Shown here in pieces: positions 11,592-26,519 of a stretch of 64,000 bases of DNA (position 1 is the first letter of the stretch; each line of letters starts with the position of its first letter). The position numbers and the translations under genes are program-made. The DNA is from Cercis canadensis (taxonomy: Eukaryota > Streptophyta > Magnoliopsida > Fabales > Fabaceae). The notes under the pieces are model-generated. The model did not search any database and was not told the origin of the DNA. It saw only the letters and a list, made by a program, of their open reading frames with translations. The stretch covers positions 1,170,649-1,234,648 of the forward strand of contig QAOA01003736.1 in NCBI GenBank assembly GCA_003255065.1, given 5' to 3'.

Positions 11592-13365
11592 ACCACCTTA
11601 TAATTAACATCATCATTATGGGGTGTCTGTTAACTCGCTTTATACTATTGTAATATGTGGTATAATAGACTTGTACTACTAGTACCCTTAAGAAGAAGAC
11701 CGTTCTATAGTAGAATAGAGACCATCTGAATTGTGAGCAATGAACAAAAAGTCAACGTCCGGTTTAGGTCATTAGGTGGCTGAGGTCTAAGCTATGTTTG
11801 AATGAATAAAGTCCAGTAATTTGGTCAATTGCGTCCTTTGTTGTAGTTAGACAAGGAGAAATAACTACACGCATCTGATGGAAAACCATTGATCGTGCAC
11901 TGATATTTATTTGTCTTCCAAGGTCGAAAAATAAACTTTCTTCAAACAAAGCCCATCATAACGGTGCAAATACAAAGAGGGTTACATAGTAACTTAATAC
12001 TGATCATGGTAGGCATGGCAATTACATAATGGGAGACATTGTACTGTTTCATTTGACTAGAGTATGATTTATGTGAGATCGATGCCGCATAGCACAGTAT
12101 ACTCTAAACAACTTAACAAGCGAGATTATTCAATTTCAGATGAAGAGGTATTGGCGGAAACGCGCCAGGATCTACTTCAAATCAATATCAAGGCAACGGT
12201 CAAGTATACCACAAAACATATATTCTTTTGGGTTTGTGTAGTTATGTGAGAATATTCAAGGCTAGGACTGAACAGGAAGAATGTTGTTTTAACCATTGTA
12301 TCCACACAAAATTAAAATTAAACTGTCAAAACTTCTTAAACTTTTTTCATTCTAAATGCACAATAATAGATAGTATCAAGGAGTTTCCGGACTACAAATA
12401 GAACTCAAGATTTGCCTACTTCCTTCATCTGGTTGGGTGGATTTCAAAAGAAAAAGAAGCATGAGAAAATGATTGAAAAGAAATTATAAGAAAGGACAAT
12501 TTCCTTCCTTTCCTCCGTTCTTAACCAACCATAGCGTTAGTGAACCTATGACCTTAACATCAGCTTTGTTATGGAAAAATAAGAAAAGTGGAAGGGGAAA
12601 GCAGTCGGATCTCATAAAAGCCAGCAAGAGTCTCACTACAGTTTAGCATCTACTCGAAACTAAGCCCACAGCCAAGAAAATAAACAATGGAAAATTTAAG
12701 CAATTTCCCAAAAAAAAAAATAAAGAAAAAGAAGCAAACAGAAGTTCCGACACTTGCACAATGCAGATGGAAAAATGCATTAATTCCAATACTTTCCCAC
12801 ACTCTAACCACATATGCGTACACCCGAGAACAAAAGCAGGGGCATGCATGAGCAGAAGAGAATGAGAGAATGTATAAAGAATGAAATAATGCCTACACCT
12901 GCTCAACCTTCCAACTCCTTTCCCATTATCATTTCTTTTTCTTTTCTTCTATTCCTTTACATTAATTCCATTTGTATACATATATAGATCTGACTCCTGC
13001 TAGAAAAATGAAAACAGAATCTCACTTCCCCCCATCAACCAACCAATCCGACAGCTGCAGCAGGAATCACTCCAAAATTGGGTAAATCCTCATAATTCCT
13101 TGATGCCAGTGCCCTCACTGCAAGCAGATAAGTCTACAAATTCTGCTTTGCCAAAAACTAGCATCCGAGTTAGCAAGTCAGCTATACCTATATGTACAAG
13201 CATGCAAGCGGCACCAGCAGCAGTAGCAGCTGCCCTCTTCAATCCCCTAAAGTTGGCCCCAAAACTTTTCCATCCAAATCCAAATATCAGTGGATGATCA
13301 TAATACATACATTAGAGGGGACCACCTTTATGAATTTAACTAAGCCAGGAAAATATATTCCAATA
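11592..13365. other. Intergenic between convergent HAT5 and MBD9
   Basis: This holds the 3' ends of two convergent genes. No independent gene is seen; short ORFs such as 12064-12249 have no recognisable domain. The 3' untranslated regions of HAT5 (from 11592) and MBD9 (downstream of 13366 on the minus strand) must lie here. Confidence 0.5.
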
Positions 13366-16300
13366 TCAACCATCTGGTTCCTTCCTTTTTCTGCTAGACT
13401 TCCTGCTTGCTTTGGATTTCTCTGCATCCAAAACGGCCAACAGTTTGGGTTCTACTATGCCAGCAGGTTCAGAGCTGTCATTTAAGCTTGAATTGGGCAA
13501 GATTTTCTCATATACAATAGCTGAATCAAGGGAGTATATACGAAGGGCAAGGGAAGACATATTAGAAGTTTTGGCAGCAGCAGAGAGTGACGACCAGTAC
13601 CACCAGTCATTCTTTAAGTACTCTCTCTTAATCATGTCTTCCAATGTAATTGTTGCCTGAACCATCTGGAAAAACAAAAAGAATCTCATCCAACAAATCC
13701 ATATAGTTACAGGAAACAAAACACAAGTCACCAAATTCTGTGGCTAAAGCTTTTTACGTAAGTTTAGATAAAAATCAACAACCAGCAAATATAAGGTCAC
13801 AAGGTTTACGCAAAAAATGGGCATATGTAAAGATGCACCTGGTTTGTCCCGACAGTTCATATAGGACCTTTTCATATACAGTTTATCATGTGAAGAGTTA
13901 GTTCCAAAGCTATAAACTGAGAAGAAACAAGAACTACAGTAGTCACAGACAATAACAACCCCTTCAATAAGGTCAATTAAAAGATAAGAATATAGTGTGA
14001 TTTTCATGATTCCTCCATTACCAAGTAAGATCAAGAAACCTAATTTTCAACTCAACTTATTCATGCTCTCTCTCTCTCTCTCTGTCACACACACACACAC
14101 AATCAAAACAGCTACTTATCTCTTCCAATGATCTTGCACTATGATGCTTTTATTTTATAAATCTTAATCCACCAGACTCAAGAATATCAAAAGCACAATT
14201 TCAATATTTAGCTGCATCGCCAAAATGTGTTCTAAGAATGGTTGATAATGAAAGTAACTACCCATACTAGAATTAAGGAAATGAGACTGACCTCGTATAT
14301 GGTCCCTGCAGATTTAACAAATGTACGCCAGGCCCATCTTCTTTCCAACTGTGCTTTTGATGGTCTTAAAGCAACTTCAGGGAGTGCAGCATCCATGTCC
14401 AGTAGGCTGATCTTCAGTTGCCTCAAAATATGTGAAACCTTTCCAACTATTGGTCTCAATGAAGACAGGGGGACCACACAGCAGTGATCAACCCCCAGTT
14501 CTGAAGCAGGACTACAAAAAGAGGACTTTCCATCTCTTTGACCTGAACATCCCAAAGTTGGTCTGTTGGATTTCCCTGCTTTACTGCTTTCATTTGCAAC
14601 AAGCCTTCCAGGAGAACTATCAGATTTATAGTCATGACATGCACCAGTTCCATCAGTGTTTCCCTCAGAAGCCTTTGTTTCAAAATCCTTTGACCCACCG
14701 CCATAACCAACACCCTCCTTTTGCGCAGATATTTGCATGAGTGTAGAATCACTAACATAAGGAGATACAGAAGTAACAAAGCTTGGAATTCCGTCTGAAC
14801 CAATAAGACCTATTTCTCTAACAAGTTCTTTATTGGAATCTTTCGTCACAAACTTAGAGCAGATATCTTCAAAGTTATATGGGCATTTTGACTCTTCATT
14901 TGAAAATTTAATCAATGTTGAGCTAAGATCAGAACATCCGTTTGTCATGGTTCCAGCTGTGTCTGCATCACCTTTAAACTTTTCACGAGTGGCCTCACAT
15001 TTTGCATTGCCCCTTCCTTTGGAAGATCCATTATTCTCTCTATTCTTCTCAGAGACCGGCATACCTGCACTGCATTTTCCATCATTGTGTCCCTCTAGTT
15101 CAACATCACTCAAGAAGGTTTTGTGGCAAGACATGCAATGTTGCCTAGAAGACCATATGGGTTCTAGGCATTCACACCTGTACAATTTTTCGTCATTAGT
15201 TACTTTTGCCTTCTTCCCCCGCTTCTTCAAAACCTCAAAAGTATCCCACTCAAAGAAGGGACCATATTTCCTCTCCAGTAAGGAGGTTGCCTTTGTAACA
15301 AGAGAATTAGATACTATTTTCTCGTTATTTCTTAGCATAGAAAAAGGTCCGTGGTGCTCATCCTGACCTTCACTCATTGTCTGACTTAGTTCTTGGAATC
15401 TTGACTTTTGCCATTGTATAATGGAGTCTTTCAGTTCTCTTTCTTTAGGGTCATTATCCTTCAGCCAACTAATGAGCTTGTCTATTTCAACATCACTTTG
15501 ATAAGCAACCCATGGTGAAGAGAAGGCCATGGTATTATTCAATTGAGATGTAAAACCAGAGGATGCCTTCATTGCCCCTAAAGCCTGATAGGCAACCTTG
15601 CCAGAAAAAGCATAATTCTGCATAACAGAACTCTGGTTTACAGGGTCTCCACTATCTGTTATTGTTCTCCCATGCAGCACTGCAGCACTCGCATCAACAA
15701 CTATACGTGAATATCCTCCTGGCATAGCTGAAGACCAGTACAGTCTACCAGTGGAATCAATACCCAAGAAATCCCGGCGAACAGATAGTTTCAGCAGCTG
15801 TGATTCTACACTAGCTATTGAGTCTTGCAGTAGTGAAATATCACGCTTGATGGCATGCAGTTCAAGGTGGTAGGATTCTACTTCATTCATGGCACTACGA
15901 GGAGCATCAATAGAGACACATTGCCCTTGCTGATATGTTGGCAGAGTAGAAGTATCCCTTCCCTCAGATATCTGCAAATTACCCTGCACCTGAGCTGCAC
16001 TACCACAGCAATTGGTTTCTTGAGGCATGTGATTTGATGATGTATGTCTGTTAGATTTACCACTAGACTGCGCATCCATGCAGGAAAAATTATTTGTAGC
16101 CAACTTACTGCCATCCGCTGACACACAGACATTCTTCAATTGTCCCTCTAGATCGATGGAATGGCTCTCATTATCTGAATTTGTCAGAGATATGCTTTTA
16201 TCAACAATATTGAACCTAGTTTTCTCTTTACTTGTCTCTTGCGAAGGCTGACTATCAGCAAATACCCCAAAATTGTTAGGACCCTCACTTGCAGTGTGTG

Positions 16301-19300
16301 GCTGGACCAGAGATTTACCAGGGTTTGAGAGTGATGCTGTAACCCCTTCCTTGAGACCCACTTCCCCAGCAGCAATTAAAGAACAAGTGTCAATTTTTGC
16401 AGCTTTTGCAGATAAGAAATCTTCTTTAGTTTTCAGGCTTTTCCACTCTAGAGAAAGAGAACGTAATTTCTGATGTAATTCAGCTGACAACTCAGCACAT
16501 TGCTCAAGGTGCTGGCGTACAAGAGATGAGTTGAGCAACTCGTCACATAAAAACTTGAGGAGGAATGTTCTCTGAAAATAGTAAAGAAGAAAATTTTAAT
16601 CAAGTGCAACAAACATGGAATAGAACAACAAGTTCAGCAATACATCAACACAGCTTAAAAGAGTAGCATATTCCATGTTCATTTTAAACTCTTATACAGT
16701 CATCAACGTCAGCAATCTTAAGAATCTTGAATAGTAATAAATATGAAAAGCAAGAAGTTGGTATTCAATATAACAAAAACAATATAACTTAGGTAAGAGA
16801 CTTTCTTCTAACACAAGAAAACAATTAATGCCCAGGAAAAAGGGCCAACCAGTACACATCAACGTATGAATATAGTGTATTCCATAGAGATTCAGAATAA
16901 AGCAGGGAAAGCAGATAACAGTATTGTCCATTTTCCCCATAAATTTCTGTTCCCTTTCTTTGGGCCATCAAAAAATTATATTTCCTTGAATGCATTGTTA
17001 TTCAATAAAATCTAGTGCATAAAAAATACCATACTGCTGAACCATCCATAAGAATGCATAATGCATGGTAGTTAGGCAAGAATGGGTAGGCAACAAACAA
17101 ATAGATGCCCAACAACAAACCTCGCCCATGCCGTACTCCCAGTATTCTTTCTCTTCCATAACAGTTGATAAATTTGTTAGAGCCTCCAAGTAAAGAGAAG
17201 TAACTTCTCCCTGAAATTTTTTGCTTTGGCGTTTGCCAATGAAGCGTGGATGTTCTGATACATCTTGAACTGTATGTTTGCCATCAACACAAGAAGGGCA
17301 ATACCAGTTTCCTTCTGGGATCCTTGCAAGTGGAGGATTCAAGCAATAAGTATGATACTCAGCATCACAAGTATCACATAGTAGAACACTGTCATCATCT
17401 CTATCAATGCCACATACTTTACAGACTCCCTCATCCCAAGGGGCCTTAGGAATCTCACTTGTTGAAGCAAGAAAACTATCTATTTCTTTTCTCACTTCAT
17501 CAGTCAAGCATTCCAATTTAGCATACTCCAAAAACTTTTGGGTGTAGCTAACAACCTGCATTAAGGAAAATTTATAAATACCGTTTAACATAGTAAGAGC
17601 ATAATTGTATTTATACACTTGCAAGGAAAAACACAAACTATAATAACCTCCTTGTTGTACAACAGTTCAAAATTCTGGGATAACTTTTCAGCCAGTTCAA
17701 CTAAATCAGGTTGATCTCCAAAAGCAATACGAACATTACTCCACAGCTGCAACATCAAGAGTATAGTTTAGTGCAATCCCGAATTCCACAAATATAAACA
17801 TTCAAAGTTGCCCAGCATCATTGCATAGCATATCAGAGGTCAAAACTTGAATGTGGAAAACAGAAGGAACCAAACGTGATGCCCAAGGTTCAACCATACA
17901 GACCAACCCAGCACAGAGCAATAATATCGGTCACAAACATTAAGAAGATCAGTGACACGGATAATTTCGGCAGAAGAAAATTGTCCATAAAAACTTACAT
18001 AAGAATAAAAATGTTTGTGATGAACAACCCTGATATCATGAAAAATAGAACTCAGCATCAAATACTAGAGTAATTAATAAAAATAGAAACATATACTCAC
18101 ATCAGTAATTACAGCATTTTTTGGAAAAAGAATAGATTGACAGTATTGGATACTAAGAAAGAATCAAAATCAATTCAATCCGTAAAATCTATGAGGATTT
18201 ACCTTTTTTCTCATTTTTCTCTTTTGAGAGAAAAGGTCATGCTGAGGTGCAAAATGCACTAACATAAAATTTCAGGTAAGAATAGCTTGCTCAATTCAGT
18301 CTGATTGTCTACTACAGAATCTTGAGATTTACATATAAAAAAGTAATATATTTCCTTTAGAAAAAGTGTATATCATTTACTTCCCTGCTTAATATACTGA
18401 AGAATTGAAAAAGAAAAAATAGGACAAGAATTAATAATATACACAACCAGAAACACTGCAAAATGTACAGGGAAGAAAAATAATTGGAAAAGAGATTGGT
18501 CAAGCCACTTATTTTTTAGAGAATACAGACCTCACAAACATCCTCATGGAAAGCCTCATGAGATCCACCATAAGCCCCAGCAGCCAATCTAAGGTCAATA
18601 GTCCTGAAGTCAAGAGGACGAGATACCATGGCTGGAGATCCAAGAAGCCCCTCATCATCATTATCTGAAGAATTTATTAGTTTTCTACCAAGCAAATTGC
18701 AAAAAACTTTTGCATCATCTGCAGCTGCAGCACAACGTAGTACGATGCGACATTGTTTCATGATAATGTCTGAAATAGATATAACTGTCTTCTTTTTCCT
18801 TCCTTTATCAGGCTTCTGTTGTACTCCTTCACCAGATAAATCAACCAACACTGAAAGTACAGCTTTCTGTATTCAATCAACAACATTCAATTCAGAATCA
18901 TGCTTCATATAAAGTTCCCAAATAATCTAAACCAAATTTGAATCTTCGTGTTTTACCAGATGACTTATCATGCTTGAACATAGACAAAAATGTAAAGCTA
19001 AGCAACAGCATAGACTTGCTTTCTTTTCAAATACAAAGAAAGGAATAGGGGAAGAAACACATCAAATGTTGTACAAATACCAAAGTATCAGGGTCACTTG
19101 TAAAACATTCTGCTAAATAGTCCAATCCCTTTATCAGCATTTGCAGATCATAATTTCAGCCAGTTAGACTCAGAACTTCAATCCTATTCACATCTATATA
19201 AAGAATAAGGCCAATTCTACAATACACACACAATGCTAAATTGTGTATCAATACACATTGTGACACAACCAGTCATAGTGGTGGACCTAATCCCTGATTT

Positions 19301-22300
19301 TGGTACCATTGCTAAGACCTTGGAAAACCGAGTCACACAATTTATGACAATTAAGGATATAACACAAAAAGAACAATGAGTAGCACAAATATCATGGCCA
19401 GATCAAAACAAACATGTCAAAACTGCATATGATTATAACATTTCCCACTTGCTTTGGCTATTTTGTTTCATCAAAAAAATCACATCAAATATCTCCATAG
19501 AGAAGTGACATTAAAATAGCACCTTTGTTGGTCCTGATGCGTTGCCCTTATACACTTCCTTACTAATTGAATGTTCAAGTATTTTCCTCGCCCACTCTGG
19601 TGGATCCTTCTCCAAAGCTTCATAAACACACTTTCGGATTCTGGTTCCCACATTTGTTGGTAGTTTTCGAACAGGTTCTAGCATCTTTGCCCATTCTGGA
19701 ATATCACCACCAGTCACTGAAATCTTCTCACAAGCACCCTTTGCATCAGAAACCTCATCTTCTATGGTAAGAAAATCATTTTCTCGGCTCAAAGAACCAA
19801 AAACTTTCTTCATTGCCTCCGCAAGCAACTGAGTCAGAAATACAAACTCATTAGCATTATTTATTTTATTTTGATTATAAAAGTTACAACCTCAAAGAAG
19901 AAATCTTATACTTGGAAAAGATTAAAAAATCACAATCCAGAAAAAACTTGACAAGAACCAACAATAAAGGATGTCATTTTCTTAAAAGGAAAAATATAGC
20001 AGCCACATGAAACGTGCTCAAGCCGTGTCATAGCAAGGCTGAAGAAAAGGAGAAAGAGAAAAGCGATATCAAGAAGCAGGTCTAAGACTCCCATGATGCC
20101 ATATCAAATAATTAAGTAGACAGCGTTACAGGAAAAACAAAGGGAAATTGGCTAGAACATCACCCTGATAACCAGCTAAAGAAGATATAGTTACGTGCTG
20201 TCACTAAACTATAACAAACGATGGGACAAATGTGAAGTGCTCGGCGTGGATGGAAAAGAATCATTTTCCTCGGAAGCCCAAGACTATAGTTATGACTCCT
20301 AAATGCTTAAAAAGATTTTTTAAGAAAAATAAAAAATCCTTCATTTGCTTCAGTAGCATAAAGCTCATAATTAATCCATTCCCCATGGTTCTTTAACAAG
20401 AATCCTGTCATTTTCCTCAATTATGGACTTTTCTCAGGCCTAGTTCCCTCTCTAACAACATTGAAAGATTTCCTTCTTTCAGATCAGCAATACATTCTTC
20501 CATTAATTTGCCTAAAGAATCTAGAAATTCGTCTTCACAAGTATTTCTCAATCCCTTGAAAAGGATTTCCAACTTCCATATTGCCGCCACACTCTTGACC
20601 TCTTGATAAATGATGAATTTATCTACATAAATATAAAGTAGACATTTAAAACATCAAACTCTCTCCATAAAGAAACGGCAACAACTAACAGCTATAATGC
20701 TAAACATCCAACCCTAATGATCCCAAGGCCATTATCCCACGATCCCCAAATCTGATGTATTCTCTTAGAACCTAAAAATCACAAGTCTTAGAAGCTCTAG
20801 GAGAATGCTAAATTGGTTTGCATCAGGGTGCCGTGAGCCCCCTTCCCCAAGATTAAAATGAAGGAGCATTTTATCTTTGCTTCAAGTGCTTAGCTTTGAG
20901 TTAGTCAAGGTGAAGATAAGATACACCAAAGTACTACACAAGACAAGCCACTCTTACCAGTGCATCTGCTTCCATCCCAGCCACACCCGTGAGGGAGCCA
21001 CAAAGCAAACCACCATCACCTTGTAAACAGCGAAATACTTTACCACTTTCACGAGCAGTAATCTCGGCTGAGTCAAGGTTACCATCCATTGACAAGACTG
21101 CCAAGATGTATCTACGTGCTAATTCTGGCCATGTCAATTCATTAATGGGAAGCAAATTGAGCTTGGTTCTTTTTAAAGGGATTGCATTATCAACATCTTT
21201 CCTTCTTCCCCGTCTTGTTTTTGTCTCTCCTGGATCAAAATTTGGATCTACAAGAGCAGCAACCTTGGACTGCAGTTCACCTATTAGAACTCCTAGCAAT
21301 GAATTATGAGCCTTAGTCAAAGCTACACCAAAGCATCTAGCATAAGTGAAAGATGCGAGCTTAACTTGAGCTGCCTCCTTTGCTGCTTCTGTTTCAACTT
21401 GAATGAACACATGGGAACTTTCCCAGGAACCCGATGAACCAGCATTGCAGCCTGAGGACAAGATAGGTCCATCAGTACCATCAACTTTCTGCGAACTTAT
21501 ATCTTGACTGCCCTCAGTTTCCCTCTCAAATTTCTCAAGAAAATCAGATCCGTCATACCATGGGTTGACGAGTTCCTTCTCCAGCTCATCCAATGACAAA
21601 GGTTCTTTCAGACCCAGAATTTCATAGAATCGCCCTAATAGCTCCCAAGCCTGGAAGATAAAACAGAAAACATGTCAGGCCTTATACCCCAGCAAATAAA
21701 TAATAAAATACAAAGAAGGAAAAAGAAATGATATTTCAGCTGCATCATTGGCAGGCAGCACTCATATGTACCTGAAAAACATCACCAACAAGTTCACAGG
21801 GAACTCTTGAGCACAGTACCTTCCCAGGAGGAGGACAACGATCTTCCTTTATACATCCTTCAGCCAATCTCGCTTTCTTGGGCCTACTATATAAACCTTG
21901 TACTGCTTCTTCTTCCTTATATTGTGATCCACCTCTCCATTCAATCGCTAGGAACCCATTTCCAACAGTTAACAATGAAGAGCAATTATTTCTACTATTG
22001 AGAAATTGATACTGTGAACAGCATTGGACATCAGGAAGCTGTTCTATTATTTCTTGCACAAATTCCACATCTAATCCAAATCTATCCTGCTCCAACCAAT
22101 TTCCTAAGACCTCATGTAGACTGTTTGCTTCATTATTGGCCTCAATTATAACTGGGATGCTGACAGAACCAGGTAAACCACAGAATTTAGACAGCGCAGT
22201 GGAGTGCATTTTGCTCTTGCCATCCTTTATGTCTCCCCATTCATGGAAATTTGTTTCGTTTTCAATATGTTTGCAATAGAACTTGAGAGTTCCTTTCTGT

Positions 22301-25247
22301 TTACAGATTTCAGCGCAAACATCAATTAATTTCTGAGAAATATTTCTCCATGCCAGAGATGATGAACGCTCTTCCACTAAAATTTCACCAATTTCATCAA
22401 TCAACCCCAAACCATCTGATGTATGAGCAGCCATAGGCTGCAATGTGTTTGATGTATGAGCATCACATGCTTCATTGGAGCAACTTGCAAGACAACTCAA
22501 GACATCATTTTCTGTTGGCATGCAAGGGTCAGAAAGAATCATTTGAATACTTCCCTCATCATCCCAATCCACATTATAATAACTCTTTCTCTCACCTTCG
22601 TATGCTTGACTCACAAATTGACCAAGGTTTGACATTGAGAGAAGAATTGACCCAACTGGAACAGGAAATTCAGAACAAGAACACCTTCTAACCCTAAATA
22701 CAGGTCCAGAATCACCACCCTCCAAAACTTCAAACGTAAAGAGGGAAGAAGTAATCTTATCATGCCAACAAGATCTATAACCTATGGGCCAAATCAGGTT
22801 AACATCACAATATGTAGGTCTAACATCAACTTTTCCAAGAGAAAGAACAAAGAAATCTTCAAATTGCAACGGAAGTCCATCCTGAAAATATAACAAAGCA
22901 AAATCAGGCTGGAATAGGTGGTTTAAATCAAAACTTTAGTATAATAATTCCCTAAATTATACAGCATATGTATTTCATGGGAAACATCAAAAACAATAAC
23001 CCTCCACGAAGAAACAAGGGGAGATCAAAATTAAATTCACTTACAGCACATTGCTGAGGGCAAGAGTGAGCATCCTCTTCTCTTCCAATTTCTGTGACTT
23101 TTGAGATATTCCCACATGCATTAGCACACTCCACGTGTGCACCGTCAGAAGAAGGATCCTTATGATTATAACTGATGAAGTTTCCCTTATTTTCAGCAAA
23201 ACCATTTACAGTTGGAGCTCTTGTTGACTTTCTTTTTCTGGATAAATGAGAGCCATCTAATGTAGCAGGAGATCTCTCATTTCTTAATTCAGATTCCATA
23301 CAATTGTAACTAGACATCAACCCAAGGTAACAAGCTACCTCATATACTGAATCAAAGATTTTTCCATCTGGAGCACAATAAACTGCATACAGTTCAGAGC
23401 TACTCATTGATTGTCTGAATTCCACTCGCCAGCCTTCCTCAAGTACACCACGCCTTTCAGATATAAAATCTCTAAGAGCCTGCAAAAATATCTCATTTGG
23501 ATTCCGTGATGGTAGTCTGATGGCTGTATTATTACTACTCCTATGCCTTCCAAGAGGAAAATCCACATCTAGCTCCTCAAAACTTCTAGCCATTGATTCG
23601 GTATGATTCAATATATCATCAAAACCCACTCTGACAGCATGTGTCACAACTCCTGATACTTTTTGGAAGCCAAATGCACTCCCGTTGAAGAAGTTTGTAT
23701 ATGTCACTGGGGCACCAAATGGATTGGCACCAAAAGAATTATCACCCAGAGTGTGCTTTCTAAAACCAAAATAAATGTAAACAGTAACTACTTATAGCAA
23801 CTGGGGTTCAGGTAATCTAATCATTCCATTAACAAATTAAAAGACAAAAAATAAAATGGGCAAAGAAATTTATAATATTCAAAGAATATACACCACAACT
23901 CTAATAAGAAAAGACAGAAATTCAGTCGCAGTAGCCTACATCACTAAGTTCTTATAAACATTAGCATAGTATTCACAGAAACAATATACTATTTTATGAT
24001 TAACTGTGTTTTCAATGCTGGGTTGAAATTATACTCTAAGATTTATAGTCTCTTATTGGGGAGAGAGAGAGAGTCAAATTGATTCCCTCCTTAGATAATG
24101 TGAAACAGGAGGTATGCAAGTCACTTTGGGTGCGCCAGTATGGCAAAGCATGAAAATATAGGAAATAGAAGCCCCCTCAAACATGATAATGTGAATGAGT
24201 ATCAAGTACCAAGTAGGAACACCAAATGTCATGAAGTAATGTAGTATTTAAATATTCAAACTAATGTTGATATTTCCTGACATTCTGCATCCACTTCCTC
24301 TATTAAACTTTCATATCAAAAAGAAAACCGCACCTAAATTTTCCTAATTCAGATACTCCAATTCAAAAGTCAGTAAGTCTCCTTAAAAATTTACAGGCAT
24401 TCAGTCGATTTCCATCACTTTATTCATCCTAGCTTAACACCAAGTGAGATTTCTAGCATAATTACCCTCCTATCAGATTAGCACCATAATAAACTACTGA
24501 CATTACGCCAAAGCGTGCACGGAGATATGCTGTTAAATATTATGATGAGACATCAAGGCATCTAAATTGCTTCTGCCACGCTGAGTAATTTGACCTCATC
24601 CTGTTACTACTTCCATATTCTTTTCTCTATTAAAGCATTAAACCTCCAATGATCATAAGCTATAGTTTTCCTGATAAACTCAAGTTTGTAAAAAATTAAA
24701 CTTTACTATCCACCCTGTACTCGAGCTTAGCGCAAACGTAAGGTCTAACATGAATGCATGAGTTCCCATACCTCAAATCCTGCATTTCCTCAGTACCCTC
24801 GCCGTCAACATCGCTGGGAGGCGAAGCATTAATATCCAAGAGCTGCTTGGACTTAACTCCCAATGGCCAGCGCTTACTCTTCACCCCACTGGAGACACAC
24901 TCTCCACAAACCCATTCGTCAAATTTCACAGCCTGGCGGCTCCGCATTCCCGCGCAGCCCAAATGGAAGCCGCGCTCGCAGCCATCACAGACAACAACAT
25001 GACCCCGTACCTCAGGCTTACCACATGAAGAACAAGAGGAACCCCGAATATCGCCGGGAATCCCAGCAGGGCCGCCGGGTGGAGGCGCCGGGTTCTCGTG
25101 GTAAGTCCGTACGACGTCGATGGAGTCCGGTAGGGTTTCAGCAAAGGAAGGAGAGGGGATCTCATTAAGGTCGATTCCGAGTCCAGAGCGAGAATCTTGA
25201 GGGTTCTTGGGGTCTCTGAGTTCGTCGCCGGAATCGGTGAGTTCCAT
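13366..25247 (-). CDS. MBD9: Methyl-CpG-binding domain protein 9 (chromatin reader)
   Basis: Ten exons, read from high to low coordinates: 25247-24772, 23759-23045, 22881-21772, 21650-20958, 19828-19523, 18866-18531, 17746-17648, 17555-17121, 16571-14292 and 13665-13366. All junctions are GT-AG and in frame, giving 2,249 aa, close to Arabidopsis MBD9 (about 2,176). Visible domains: PHD finger at 72-117 (CSSCGK to CGEC), MBD at about 245-320, a FYRN/FYRC-like region from about 398, a DDT-like helix segment after 768 (AWELLGRFYEILGLKEPLS), a bromodomain-like end near 1190-1245, a second PHD at about 1289-1335 (CKVCGIDRDDDSVLLCDTC), and a Cys/His cluster near residue 1856. In Arabidopsis MBD9 works with SWR1/ISWI-type remodellers, affecting H2A.Z deposition and flowering. 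No break in the frame was found. Confidence 0.95.
14065..14101. repeat. Compound (CT)n-(CA)n microsatellite
   Basis: A CT run (14065-14083) passes into a CA run (14086-14101) inside the last intron of MBD9. It is likely length-variable between individuals. Confidence 0.9.
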
Positions 25248-26511
25248 TATCCGAGTTTAGGTTCCGAGTTCGAAGCCGGTGAGTATAGATGTGGAGCTGG
25301 TACCATTGTTCAGCCAAAGGAGCTTCGATGAGGAAGAAGGAAATGTATTGGATCGAACAAGAGTTAAGATTTGAAGGGAGAAGAAGAAAGGGGTTTGGGT
25401 TTTTGTTTGGGTTGAGAGTCGAGGCCTTCGAGTTCGAGTTCGAGGGTCCAAGAGAGAGAAAAAGGAGAAAGAGGGAAAGAAAGACAAGGATGGGACCGAG
25501 AGAGGACCGTAGCAACTATCAAAGAACCTAAACTCTATAAACTCGTTTCTTATTATATGATATATAATTTTAGGTTCAACAGTGGAATAAATGGATAAAA
25601 GCAGAAAATGTGCGTCTTGTACTTTCATAACTACTCGCTCTGCCGGAGTGACACATCGGCAAACTGTTACTCGCTCTCTTCTGCTCTTCATTTTCTCTGC
25701 TCCACAGCTCCAACAATATTATCTTCCAAAGTACCTTCGATTAACAATTATCATCAACACTTTTGTTTTTTTCTTTCCTAAGGTCAAATATGTTACACTA
25801 ATTGATACTTTTTAGAGTTTATTATCGTGCGTGTTAGAATTTAACTTAAAAGACTTATGATAAAAAAAAAAAAAAAGTGTCTTTTAAATAAGTATTTATA
25901 ATATTATAAAAAATTATCAAAATATTTATTAATATTATATAATTATATATTCATATCTAAACGAAATAGCCACATATTTAACTAGTTAATCAAATAACAC
26001 GAAAATAATTTTGATAATTTCACATTACGTTGAATGACACATTTTTCATTATTTTTTTCAAGTTATTGAGCATAGGAAGAAAAAACTCTAATTTTTATAT
26101 TTATATATTATCAAAATTAAAAGACTTTTATATTTTTAATAAATATGCACATTACTACAAATAAGTCTATTTAAATTTAAATGTTTTCTCTTAGGCTAAG
26201 GCTACCATGCAGATAGCATAATAACATGGATCACTTACAGCCACATGTTTGTGGTTTTGTGTCTAGCAACTATATACAATTGTATAGAAAATATATAGTT
26301 CACAAAATTTAAATATGCGGAGAAAGTGGATTGGACATTTCAAACACTTCAATGTTTTCATTGCAATTATTAGCCATTTCAATAAGATGTCCCTAAACTC
26401 ATGCCTTCTTCCTTTTTCCAGTAATATCCTCATCCCTTCCCAATAAAATTCTATTCCCAATACCTCATTTCTTATTCTCGATACATTGCAGAAAGCTTGA
26501 AATGTTTCCTC
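25248..26511. other. MBD9 5' region and intergenic DNA
   Basis: The purine-rich stretch just above 25247 (pyrimidine-rich on the minus strand) fits the MBD9 leader and promoter. Beyond about 25,560 the sequence turns AT-rich and holds nothing I can identify. Confidence 0.45.
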
Positions 26512-26519
26512 TATAAATA
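26512..26519 (+). promoter_or_regulatory. TATA motif with pyrimidine-rich downstream tract
   Basis: TATAAATA is followed within 15 bp by about 90 bp of CT-rich, leader-like sequence. A GC-richer stretch lies at 26,830-26,910. No ORF with a recognisable product follows before 28.3 kb, so this may drive a non-coding transcript or be a promoter relic. Confidence 0.3.

Noticed and set aside
14833-15366. 177-codon plus-strand ORF inside MBD9
   Set aside because: It is antisense to the largest MBD9 exon, which is strongly supported; serine- and phenylalanine-rich shadow.
24696-24771. Read-through extension of MBD9 exon 1
   Set aside because: A GT donor at 24771-24770 joins exon 2 in frame and restores the expected QDLRKHTLGDNSF sequence, so the extension is intron.
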